In this document: piece after piece, positions 11,172-48,969 of the stretch
How the letters are laid out: every line of letters begins with the position of its first letter
How positions within the stretch are numbered: the stretch's first letter is position 1
Assembly: GCF_001625305.1 (NCBI RefSeq)
Contig: NW_017802491.1
Coordinates: 1,183,824-1,247,823 of the forward strand
Direction: 5' to 3'
DNA length: 64,000 nt
Source of the DNA: Branchiostoma belcheri
Taxonomy: Eukaryota > Chordata > Leptocardii > Amphioxiformes > Branchiostomatidae
Program-made: the position numbers and the translations under genes
Notes under the pieces: generated by a model
Seen by the model: the letters and a program-made list of their open reading frames with translations, nothing else
Told to the model about the DNA's origin: nothing
Database searches by the model: none

Positions 11172-14100
11172 TACAACAACATCTCTCAACAAGTACTCTA
11201 TCCCAAGCGCGCAGCTGAGGGCCGCACCACATTCCGTCACAAGAAGATTATGGCCGTATTTAGACATGTCCACACATCGATAACAACCTACTCCATAGAA
11301 AAATGAGGTCAAACTAATCAATAAAGGGATGTGATCAAACAATGAAATTTGTGGCGTTGGTCTTGGTTCAGATTCCAAGATTGCCAAATGAGATCATAAA
11401 ACATGATTTCCTTTCGGTAGAAATCATCGTAAAGCTAAGCCACCATGACCCACTTTCGTTTTAACGATGAACCACCTGACAACTCTGTTAGTACACAGCG
11501 GTACCCCGATGCACGCTACAAATTTACCTTTTGTGCAGAATGGTTATCTTGACCAGGGTTGTTAGGTCCGTGTTATTTGCTATATTCAATGTGTGTTTTT
11601 ATGACACCTTTGTAGGCGAAAATCTGGGTATAACGTTGTGCACGAACCTTCGTTCATATCGATTTTGCCATGTCGTTACGGATGCTGTGAAAATTTGATA
11701 AGATCCTTGTAGGGGAGAAGGGCTGAATTATTGTTCCATAAATGCGCCCCGAATGGCTAGATTGCAGATGGCGTTCAAACGTGACAAAAGAGAGAGTCCC
11801 CGAGGGCGAATAAACGTTATGAGACGGCTAAAGGACAGAGAATGGGTTCCCAACTCGCCCGTGCCTACAGATACGTGTTGGAACAAGGAAACGGTGATCG
11901 GTTGCTTCTATGCCTGAGGCTTCCCCGGGAATTTCAGTAATCCCCTTCACGAAATCGATTATAGCCTCAAAATTGCTTCGAGTAGTCAAAAATCGTAATT
12001 TATAGTGCCAATATTGCCAGCGCATTGCACTTCACAGTCACACAGTACGTGTGTATCTGATGGTTCGTCATGATGACATTATCACAGGCCATAATCGAAC
12101 TCGTGCTCAGTCTAATTGCGGGGATCGTAAAACATTTATGCGGTACGAGCAACGTCTTTATACGGCTAATTCCTTCAATTCTACATACATGTAAGGCTTT
12201 AACGTTGATAAGCCAATAGCTCAGATGACCTTGTTTCTTTGACATAGTCACAGATCGTATGGAAGCTGGATATCGATAAATGTTTAGACATCGGCATAAG
12301 TCATTAGGTCAGCATTTCTCATCCACTGTTCGCCCTCCCTGCATTGTTTTGCACTGTATTACCAAAGCCAACACAGCCCAGCCTCTCGGCTGTTCTGGGA
12401 CCTCGCAAAAATATCCCGACTGAAATCTGTGACAATTGACTTTAAAAATCCAGTTTCACTGCCCTAAAATTGCTTTGTGTGCCTTTAAAGGTCCTGGAGG
12501 TGGTCTGTGTAGGTCCCGACAGCACTCTAGCATGAAGGGTATGGATTCTGGTGCCAATTTCAAACCACTTAGCTCTGCACGCCCTACGCAGACATCGATA
12601 TCAGCTTGGGAATCACGGATGTCACAGCAGTGAGAATAATAATAATATGTCCACTATACAAAGGTTAGGTGTGCCAGGTAGTTCAGTTTATATACAACAA
12701 GTTGGTACCACAGCGCGCCGCCTGCGAAGCTGGAGTGTTACGCCCAAGGGCGGTCATACCGGCTACACAGATACAGGTACGATGACTTATTGAACTTAAC
12801 TCATGAAAATCCAGACCAAACATCGACCATCCAATACAGAATGATACAGTAGCTAGCGGCGTGCAGACTGGCTCAACAGGCGTATTCCCTGGACTTCATG
12901 CAGCCGACTCGCTGGAACAACGACGGCCCTTTTTTTATCAATAATGCAAAAATTTTTCATATAAAATATCCCGTAAATGGATAACTGCACGGGTCATGCT
13001 GGGATCACAACACCGATTGGCACAAAAAGGGAAAATCCTCGACAATCGCCGTATCGTCATAGATAGCTGAAATGTAAGTCAAAGGTTATCCTAACAAGGT
13101 GGTCATACGCTAATGTATACACCTACCTCAACAGAGCATTTCTCCGCTAGATCAAAGCATGTCGGGTTGCAATCTTTTGCTGTCACAAGACAAAAATACG
13201 GTGGTTAAAATCAGTGGTAGTCCCGACGTCGGGTATGAGTCTTGTTGCCCCACTAACCACCTAGCCGGGGATGTCAGTTGTACAGAGAAAAATATCCAGA
13301 CCGCTCTTGTTGCTCACCGACGTACAAATCACGGGATCAAAATGAAATAGGTCCAAAATAGCTCCCTCAGGAACTTGGCAACGTTTCCGTGCCGGAGAGT
13401 TAGGAGAGACGCAGTTCGCGATACACGGCTTTTCTTGAATGTTGTGGGTTATCCCATTGAAAGATTAGGGGTACGCTTTATTCGGTGCCGAGTGGGGCTG
13501 GTTTAAATAAGAACAGTAACGAAACAGGCATATATTGTAAATGATTGGGGAATACATTTACCTCGAAAGACAAAGATGTGGGAAAGAATGTTATCGGAAT
13601 GAGAGTAATGAGATATCAAGTATGCGGATAAGTGGAATGGAGTGGCTCCAACCATTGCCCGATAGAACCATTATAATCAGCTAGAACTAATAGGAGTCAC
13701 TTTCCTTGATTAATCCATTAAAGCTGCATGCCAGGAAGCTCGGATAAGCTTATATTTTTTTAAAAGACCTCACTGAGAATTTTTTCTTTAACCATATACG
13801 ATTATGGTTTTTCTGATTTAAAACATGTAACGTTATGTACTGTATTCTAATTTCTTGCTCAGAATTGAACGGCCACCAGCCGTTGGCAACAAATTCAGAA
13901 CCAGAAACCAAATTTAAACGGGGTCTGTGACAGAGGCTAGCAAAATACCATCGCATTTTTCGTAGGAACATAGCTGCCGCAGCCTTTGTTAAATTTGTAT
14001 GTATCGTTACCGTAAAACAAGAATGGAACTTGTCTTATTTATTTGGCGTCTGGCGTTTTGATATAAGGCGCCCGGAAATTGCTTTCTGGACGCACGACCA

Positions 14101-14635
14101 TTAACTGATTAGACAGTTATAACATGTTACATGTATACATATATCAGAGCGCTGATTGTACAAATAGAGACCACGGAATCTCCCACAATTGGCTATAAAA
14201 TCGCCATATCTCCTGGGTATTGAAATCTAGTCAGGAAATAAGGTTTTGTCTTAAGGTCTATGAGCATAATTGCGTTAGCGTCGCCAATGTACAGTCTACA
14301 CAGTGGCAACCAAATCTTGCAGCATTAGAAGAAGCGCCTTGGGTATTCCCTACGTTTTTATTTAATGGCAGCGGAGGAAAGTTCTCAGCTCAGACATACC
14401 TCGAACACATTTAATTGATGAATTATAAATAAAGGTCAAGCAATTACGCCATGGAAATCTGCCAGACTGTAGCAATTATAATGTTCCAGGGAGGATCAAG
14501 ACTGGAATCGAGCATGGTGATCCGGGAACTGGTATCAATTAAACCTGAGAATTACGTCTGTGTCTATCTGAAGAGCCTCTGCTTTCTTCAGGTCCCGAGC
14601 AGTGAGAGATACTTCCAGATTTAGACAAATTTAGA

Positions 14636-14760
14636 ATCAGGTACGATTCGAAACAGCCTCCTAGTATCCAAGAACGTTGATTTTCCCACCCATGGTTATT
14701 GATACGCGTGAGCTATCCAGAACCATGACTGAGCATGATTCTGGATGAAACACGATTCTG
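14636..14760. repeat. Diverged second copy of the 11 kb repeat
   Basis: This segment contains ATCAGGTACGATTC, TATCCAAGAACGTTGATTTT and inverted or direct variants of the TTCTGGAT word, in the same order as in the repeat at 11051-11171. The copies are old, and I recognise no named family. Confidence 0.5.
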
Positions 14761-17749
14761 AGCACAACGGCAGTGTCTCATGATATCATAGATAGACCTA
14801 TTAGGGGTCATTTGACTCTTAATGTGACATCCCAAAAGTGACCCAATCCGCCTGACTCTAATATATTAACAGGAAATCCTAATTTGCCCAGTAGCAAATC
14901 AGGATCATGGACGTTGTCCCTGGTCATAACTTTTACGTCTAAACCCGGGGTATAAATCGCACCGTTTACTCACCGCTCGCCAGTATTTATTGCCTGCTGC
15001 CAGCCATGTACTACACATTATGAGCAGCAATTACTGTTTTAATTACTAATACGTAATTAATCTCGTCCCATTTAACAGTGAAAAAAATATGGGACCATAG
15101 CCAACCTACCTGAGCGAGATATTCCGTGCTCAGCTCTGGTCTGTGGGACCTAATCTTTATTTTGTGATACAAGTTTTTTTAAGCCCTTTCCAGCATTCAC
15201 CGGCCCAAATAGGAGTATTCTCGACACTGAGAAATGCGATGACGTCCAGCTTTAATAATACTTCTCAACATCTACCCTCTACATGTACTCGCATAAGCAA
15301 TTGTCAGTATGATTAAGTCTCTCACATATCCTGGTATTTTAAGAAGCTGATGGATCAGCACAGTTCTGAGCAGTAACATCCCAGGAGATGTGGAGATCAA
15401 TAATGTTTACAAAAGCCTGTAGGGTTATCTTAGGTCAGCCCTTATGTCCTTTAGCTTCAATAAATTATTGATCCAGTGTAATAGTTGTGTAATGATGACT
15501 CATTCCATTGAATTAATCATAACGGACTTAGACAAATGCGGAGTAAAGAAGCCCGTAGTCTACTAGAATAATGTATATATTTCAAGTCAGATTCAAGAGA
15601 ACAAAGATATATTTTGCATCAGTGGCTCCAACCTTCCTGACCGAATGTTATTTCCGTCGCACTTGAAACAGTAAACTATGAAATATTTGTCTGCCTAGGA
15701 AAACGGATTGGTCTGGTTTCAAGGTCACGCCAAGGACATGGTCACGTCAAAACGGAAGGTCAACATTCAAATCACGTGGTCTCTTACCGACGTTCCCACA
15801 GCGGCACTCGGGTCACCTTTCACAAAAACAAATGGCCAGGTTTACTCATCAAATCTGTATTGGCTTTAGTCTAAGCCAGAGTAGGCCTAATTAAAGAAAT
15901 GTGGAGCAACTCCACTTGGAATAAGGGCAAGGGCGTTTTGAATGGCCCTCAGAGCAATTAAGCTACAGCGTCAATACCTACTTAATGCTGCATCCTAGTT
16001 TCTATCAACTGCACTGAGCCTTAATCTAAATAAAAGAATCAAAAAGAGGTGCTGAGTCAGAAAAAGTATTTTCATCATTCTCGGCAACGCACAACTCCAA
16101 AAACGAAGCTGTCGCAAAGTACTAGTATGCTGTGACAAAGCTGTCTTGTGCCACAAGTTTGAAAGGAAACCTGGGCGCCCTAACAAGATATTAGTGTAGC
16201 CAGCTTTCGAAGAGTTGTCGGAGGTGTGTCTTGATGACAAGCCTTCATGTGGTCTGAGTGGATCAATCATTACGACAGCAGTTCCCCAGGCTCCAACAAC
16301 TTCAGCTGTAAAATAGAATGAGATACGAATGGCTGGAACTTCATGTGATGCGCAGTACGATTCGGCGATAAAATTCGAAGATGTGGAACGTACTTCTGGT
16401 TTTACGACATGCCCACGGGTATTCTACTAGCGGAGGATTGGGCTTTGGCTTGTTTTTGACTTGTTGTTAGGCGTTTCATCGGACTTTCTTTCTTGTACTG
16501 GTGAATATTTGCCAGCCATTTTCGGGTGGCGTTTTGGATATTGCCCTGCCAATGATACTTCTACAGTTTCGATACTTGCCAATTCGATACTGCAGTGCAG
16601 CCATCAAACTATCTGCTTGGAGATTAGCCACATATGCATAGGATGCATACGTCGGGACTGTGTGAGCACGTCAGCTATAAACGACTATTGGCATGAATAA
16701 AGGCGATAACTACTGCATAATTAATTCTCATTGCCATATCGAACGTGTTGATGGGAGAAGACACAGACACTAATTGTCAGAAAAGTTGCTTTTTTAGCAG
16801 CAGGTCTGTGTGTCATGCTTGAACAGTATGCCCAGCTGGATTATATGCCGGAGGATTGCTGCACCAATATGATCTACACACACCTACACGAGAGACCCCC
16901 AAATGTGTACTTCCCAATAACTCATCCCAGCTTCCCATCTTATTTTACGGCTTACATGATATTTTCGGATAAGAGTTATCAAGGCTGGATTCCGGGACCA
17001 TCTGGCAGTACCTATTACACAGACAACAACTTTCACAACTAGATTTTACAACGCGTATGCTATTCGTGGGTCAGAAACCAATCTTGATCAGTTCTTTACA
17101 TCTTGATATGATAGTAGATGCTGCTCATCAGAATTTTAAGTTCCCGGTGGGCCTCGTCATCACAATACGCCGACAACGTCACTTCACTGACATCGAAAGA
17201 AGAAACCCGCCATCTCAGACTAATAGTTAGATCAAGCTAACATGGCGATGGTAATCTAGCTGCCAGGCAAACTGTACTGGATGGGATACTTTACTGTCTC
17301 TCGGCAATTGACGGAAGATTGCTACAAGATTGCATTGGTGGATATCGCTAGCACGCTGCTGGGGTAATGATGCTGTTATAGACGCAGATGGACGTAAGAG
17401 GAGTAAAACATGCTCATTACGCCTCTGGGTTCGGTTTTATGTTAGACATTATTATCTACAGCCGGTGATCATTGCCACTGGAGGAGCTGGTCTCCCACTT
17501 AGTCATTTTACGGGGAAAATGGAAAGTCGAGCCACTGACAAAATTATCCTTTCTCCCAAGTTATCTTACCAAACTGGTTTGCTTGTCCTTGGAATATCAT
17601 CAATCGAAGAATGCTCACGCCCGAACTAGTAATGAACCGAGCACAATTCTAAATATATCACTAATGTACTTGCTAACCTATTGAGAATGCGTTATGTCTA
17701 CTACTTTTAACACTATTCAAAGAAGACAAACGACATAAAAAACTGAGGT

Positions 17750-19911
17750 AAAAAATGAAACCAAACTTGGGTTTTATTTTGTCTGTACACAATTGTGGGT
17801 CATATTACATGACAACGTGTCACCTTAGGCTCTGCGGCTGGACCAAATTGTACATGTTCAGTGGAGAGATATACACATAAATTACTGTGAATTATGAAAT
17901 AATTTACACAATATTATCATATCTACTAAATATGCATACTTGTACAGAGAGGCTTAGTACCTATACACATGCCTACACATTCACCACTTCATGCTGTGTG
18001 AGGTGAGAATATGAGGAACATTTCCACAATACTGGCATCGAATAGACTAACTAGGGAGGGTGGCACTGCAGAGAGAAGCAGACATTGGCACTTATGTACA
18101 GGTCCAACAGACGACAAAAGTAGCACATATATGGCCAGTTATAGGGATACTCATTTCTGAATTTTGTTAGCTTCCTCATTAAAAATTTCAGCAGCCATTA
18201 TGATTAAAATTAGGGCCTCTATAACTTTTGGAACAAGGTTTAACCAAGTACTGGCAGTAAATACTGTAAAGTTTGGACTGCAGTTCCATGGTTACCTGCA
18301 AGGAGCTGTCTATGTGCCACTATTCTAGTAGTGTAGTTCTGGGTCTATATCAAATTACTGGTATACACACAAAATGATGGTCTATAGATGGATTTTCATT
18401 AAACCACCTTTGACATGACAGTATAATTGTTAAGAACAGTAACTTTTTAACACATAAATAAGTGGATCTAGCAATGGGCAATGACAAGATGTACTGAGAA
18501 TTTTTTGGCGTGTTCAATTTTAAGCAAGTCTGGCAGTTTTGGTCTGAATCACAAAACCTACCTTTCCAAACATAAAACTGGGTACGTATCAGCTCACATT
18601 TATATCTGGAAACATGTTTTACTAAAGTAAAGACCTACTATTTTGCCTACCACACCAGAGTTGCTAGAATGTAGCCCCATCAAATGAAACCATTTTACTG
18701 TATTTACTGTGGAAACCATTAGAAAATATACCTGTTCATCTGGAATAGACAAAGTGTTTTACCGGTATGAAAACTGTGGTCATAAAATATAAATTTCCTT
18801 TTCTTCTTCTGTGTTTTCCTGGCAAGCTCACCGCATTTTCTGGAGTTACTAAAATACCTGTTGAGCTATATATATATTAATATTTATGGAAAGTGCAGAT
18901 TGAAAACACACAGCTTTAGGCAGTTCACCACGCAGCATTTTAAGAGTCTAATCCACCCATGCCCACCAAAATGGTATAGCCCAAATGACAGACAAACCTG
19001 TCTTCCCTTTGACTTACACTATACCACTATCACAAGAGGGTGGTTTTATCAGCATAAAGAAATAGCCATGAGGCAGCCACAAGCCACAATTCAATACTAC
19101 ATTTTACTGTGAGGGTTTTCTTTTAAATAATGGTTATGGTTTGCAAATTTTGACACCAGTTAACATGCAGACAAGCCTCCTCCTCATTGAGTTCTATCTA
19201 CATAAACCTACCAAACTACACTCTGTTTGGAACACCAGCCAGGAATCTACTGCATAACCTATTCTGTGCAAAATTTGGCAGACAGGAATTGAGGGGAGAG
19301 GGAAAATAATATAATGGACACAGCATCTTCACTTTGGCTAAAAAAACTGTTGGGTACATTTTGCACTACATACCAACAAGTTGTTCTTTTTTTTCTTAAT
19401 TTCTTTAAAAACATGTTGTGTTTTTTTTATACAGGATAGAGAAAAGGGTGTGAAGAGACACTTAACACAAGACTAAGGCTGGTGTGACAAACAGAATTAT
19501 TTACAATCTTAGTGAAAATTTAGGGGGAGGGCTAGAAAAAAAGCACAGTTTATCAAGTTCAGTAAGTGCACTGCCTTGTGTCATGCTAAAAGCTTGGCTA
19601 ACTAAGGCACAACCAATTCACATAGCAGTGTCGCAGACTTTCAAATAAATTAAGGAAGCTCAAAATTTGTACAAAATTGTTATGAAATGTCCATAAACTT
19701 GGATGATCTCTCTTTTTTTCTGTTATGCACATATACACAATACAGCATCTGTGTAACCATTTCAATTCTTGCTTTTATATGCACAGCCCAACCCCCGCAC
19801 AAGTGGAACATTCTATAATTGAATACAACAGTCAGATACTCTTCCTCTTGGAACAGACCACTCATGAAGGGGGAGGGCAGGGTAAAAACATGTTGACTTG
19901 CAGGTTTTCCA
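17750..19911 (-). other. Probable long SMURF 3' untranslated region
   Basis: About 2.1 kb of AT-rich sequence follows the SMURF stop codon on the minus strand, has no coding similarity, and ends near an AATAAA at 17773-17778. The extent is inferred only from that signal. Confidence 0.4.
17773..17778 (-). terminator. Poly(A) signal, SMURF 3' end
   Basis: The minus strand reads AATAAA here, about 2.1 kb beyond the SMURF stop codon. This is the most downstream good signal before the region loses its AT-rich 3'-UTR-like character. Transcript evidence would be needed to confirm it as the used site. Confidence 0.4.
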
Positions 19912-45404
<25,493 letters not shown>

Positions 45405-46609
45405 GGCCAAATGTGAACCGTCGTTCCCTCTCCGAGCTTCGGACCCACCACCGACACAATGGCGGATCAGGCAGCCTGACGTCATGGGCGCAGTGCCCGG
45501 ATGTGACTCAGGACGTCGTGGGCGCGCGGAGATCCATCCGCGCGGAGGAGGATGTCTCAAAGTAGTCCTCACAGTCTGCCCAAAGCGCAAGGAAACTTCT
45601 TGATACTCCATACTCAAAGGGACGGTCCACTTTCAACGTCTCCAAGATATTCCCTCTCGGTAACAAAAGGTGTAAGGAAGAAATTTGAGAAAATCACCTG
45701 CTTTGTTTGCTCAGCCTCTATAGACCTCTACCAGACTGAACACTACAGGATGCTGGATAGATGGATGGCGGCTGTTTAAAGTTCTATACTGCAGGTGGAT
45801 CAGATTGTGGCCATGCACTTTTCTCACCCAGACTCTAACGTTACCAGTCTTTTTCCACCACCAAGAATTCATCCATAGGAAAATCTAGCGTTACAAATAG
45901 AAGAAGAAATTTCATGGATTTCTCGCATGACCATGCAGCAATCACAGTCAGCCAGGTGATCTGCCGTCCCTCGGCCGTGTTCCGAAATTATATACTTCCA
46001 GAAAAGTCCCTGGGGGGAATCGAGAAGAGAAACTCGCAAATGATTACAATAATTGAAATTCCCACCAGGGATTGTAAAGCCATTACTCTGATCCCTCGGT
46101 CCACCCGTAAACCCTGTGCAATTCACATCTGCTGAAATTAGCTCTACGTATAATTATTATAACGGTGTGTGGTAGTGATTAGGTAATGGAGGTCACAGAG
46201 GAGCCCCACATTATTAAAGTACATCACAAACACGCACAGTGAGTCTCCACCGTGAGGCGGTGTACGTGTTTAACACAGGGGACCGTACAATTGTGGCCTT
46301 TGTTGACACTTCCAAATAAGGCAGTACGTAAGGTGAGCCCAGGTACTCGCGTCAGGTCTGACCCAGTTCAAGGAGCCCTGCCCGACTGGGGAATGCGCGG
46401 ATGAAGAAACTTGACACCGCACGTTTGAAGTTTGTCATAACACGGAACCCACGAGTGATCACGAGCACGCGGTTAGGAAGAAAGAAGTTGGTTCCATGCC
46501 ATGAAATAGGATTGAGTCACCAGTTCTACTATGTGCATTAGAGTGCATTGCGCGTTTAATTCCGCATGTTCTCTGGAATGTGCGTGCCATGCAAACACCC
46601 AACACACTT

Positions 46610-46657
46610 ACCTGGTAGAGATGATACGCTGAACGGCGTATGACATCAAAACCAGGT
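46610..46657. repeat. Imperfect hairpin
   Basis: ACCTGGTAGAGATGATACGC at 46610-46629 is nearly complementary to the segment 46636-46657, which ends ACCAGGT, leaving a six-base loop. It may be a small palindromic repeat. Function unknown. Confidence 0.45.
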
Positions 46658-48291
46658 AGAGTCGTTCACTTATCGTTTTGTGTCCACTTATCCAAGGGTC
46701 ACGTACAGTAATGCCATTACTTACCATTACTATTTTTGATTGGTAAGCGCTCCAATAAAAAAAAGGAAGAGTGAGCTTTTCAAGTCTTTATGTGACCAAA
46801 TCATGTTCTGTTGGTCGGGAAAAGGACGGTCTACATGCCTTATAGTACCGTGAAGCGTTGAAATCGTAGCCGGTCCGCTCTGCACAACAACATGGGCTAA
46901 TCATGGGTGAAGCACGTTATAACACTAAACTTTAGTATTGACAGATTTCTTCGTACCCGAGGTTGAACGTAGCCTCCTTCACAGATCTAGACTTGTGCGG
47001 CTGCTGTTGTACATTTTTTTTCGGGAAGCGACGCGAGATATGCCGTGGAGGAAGTTTGGCACCGGGAGGGAGTTTCGCGCCGAAATGCTGCTACTCTGCA
47101 ACCTACTGTTTTCTCGACAGTCGCTGAGCGTCGCTGTCTAGCCATTGAGACACTGCGCGACTGTGGCACCGATTAAAGAAGCCTGGACTCCAGGCTTAGA
47201 TGGATTGAACCAAGGTATACGTATAATGTCCTTGAATGAACTTCGAATTCCCATGAAACGAATAACTGAAAATACAGTAATAGACCAATACTGTAATAGA
47301 CCATTCTTTTCTAATACTGAGAAACTGGGATCTCAGTGCAACGTGTTACTTCGGCAGCTATGATATGAAACAATATGGTTGGTATGAATATCAATTAATT
47401 TATAACTAACATTCTATACGTCTCGTGCAGTTGTTAATTAAATGGGAAATGAAAACTACAACACCTTTTCAAACTTCATTTGGTATCAACTATTGACAAG
47501 ATAGATGCTTGCAGAGTGTACAATGTGTAACATTAGTTCAGGTTGTATCTGGCATTTTCAAACCTTGATCTCTTGACTTGATTACAACTACTCAGAGCCT
47601 ACTAGTTTTAGAAAAAAATCTTTGCTCTCAGATCTCGAGCATATGTATTCACATATTTTGCCACCATTCTAGGGCAAGGTGGCCACTCTTGTACTAGAAT
47701 AAACAAAATACACGAAAAATATAGGCTAAGCGAGAGTCATCCCTATGAAAAGTTCAACACTGCAAAAAATGAATTTTTGCAAGGACGTTCTTGATTTTTG
47801 GAAGAGAATTCTAGCGTGTCATTGGTCAGAAAAATAATGCATGCACTTTCCGCTCCAATGATCAAATTATTTTCTACGCGCGACGACAGCGCACGACTAC
47901 TGATAGCGATTGATAACAGTACTGCAGCTGATCGGGCAAGGCAACGTTGTCGCGCAAAAAGCGAAGGGGTCGTGGATGGGGGGATCCTGCTTGACGGTAG
48001 AATCATGAGGTTCGACCACGCTTAAGTTAATTGACGTGTTACAGAGCTCCTTGTCTCCACCACATATTTGCCGACATGGTAACGTATACAAATAATATCA
48101 CACCAATATACAATGTCTCTTGTGCATTTTCTTTTTGTCTACTTTTTTAATAGAAATTATATATAGTACAGTAGACAATAAGATGATATCCTCTTCACCT
48201 AGTTGTAACCATAGACAATAGACAAACGTTCGGTTATAACTGTGTACGAAATATCTGTTCACACTTCCGGACCCGGTTGTCTCTTCTTAGA

Positions 48292-48379
48292 AGACCTTTC
48301 AGTAGCCAAGACAGTATTCAATGGGCAGTATTCGTTGCATAGTTTATAAGTGGATACTATCTTGGTTACCGAAAGATCT
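48292..48379. repeat. Inverted repeat, MITE-like
   Basis: Arms at 48292-48318 and 48353-48379 match at 22 of 27 positions as inverted copies (AGACCTTTC with GAAAGATCT at the ends). The mismatches are all transitions, and weaker complementarity extends outward. It looks like a short palindromic transposon relic upstream of CANT1. Confidence 0.5.
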
Positions 48380-48939
48380 GCTTGGAGACCACTCTAAATT
48401 TGCTGCTGTTAATTTGTCTCGCTAACCGTTTATATAGACCTTTATTATATGGACCTTGGACCATCGTGTGACAGCAGATCTTTACCATGCACTTACGTGG
48501 GTCGTACGATGTGTTAATTATTGGTAGCAAGCATCAGAAGTCTTGACTGTCGGGTTACGCAACTGTGACGAGTCAGGGAAGAGGAAGACACGAATTCACA
48601 ATATGTGGATGGCGAAAACAATGAGGTTTGGTGAAAACAACCCATGTTCAAGTAAAAACGTGTTACGTGCCATGAAACTACTACATGTAGCTAGATAGTA
48701 TTGAGTTGCCATCGGGGCGACTGCACGGTATTTACTTATGGTTGAAAAATCTAGCACTCTAGTCATCTATTTTGCAATGACTTGTACGGCGTACCTAACA
48801 ACCATTCATACCTAGTACTCGGGTGACTGTTGGGGTCACCTCTCAGCGTACACTGTTTGTTTTGTGGGGTCACCCCTTCTGTGGGCCGTGGGCGGCCGGT
48901 TGCTCAGTGCCACCAGACCGTGCTTGGAGAACAGGTAGA

Positions 48940-48969
48940 ATGCGTCGGAAAGTAAGCAGTCAGATACAG
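48940..48969 (+). CDS. CANT1: CANT1 alternative first coding exon 1a
   Basis: It encodes [10 protein letters not shown] and ends at a GTCAGT donor in phase 0, joining the exon at 51753 in frame. The frame is also open upstream, to an earlier ATG-less GTG/ATG region near 48823, so the start codon is chosen by its match to exons 1b and 1c. It is the most distal of three related first exons. Confidence 0.7.

Larger units (their letters stand above)
10949..17750. other. Long intergenic region downstream of SMURF
   Basis: No exon of a known family was found in this 6.8 kb. Open frames reach about 100 codons at most and carry no motifs. Two diverged copies of a roughly 120 bp dispersed repeat are described separately. 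The right end abuts the 3' end of the minus-strand SMURF gene. Confidence 0.45.
45405..48939. promoter_or_regulatory. Divergent intergenic region, SMURF and CANT1
   Basis: This 3.5 kb separates the SMURF start codon (minus strand) from the first CANT1 alternative start (plus strand). The first 150 bp beside SMURF are GC-rich and contain ACAATGGCGGATC, which resembles a YY1-type element, consistent with a CpG-like promoter. Elsewhere there are imperfect hairpins at 46610-46657 and 48292-48379. No coding similarity was found; open frames are 87 codons or fewer. Confidence 0.5.
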
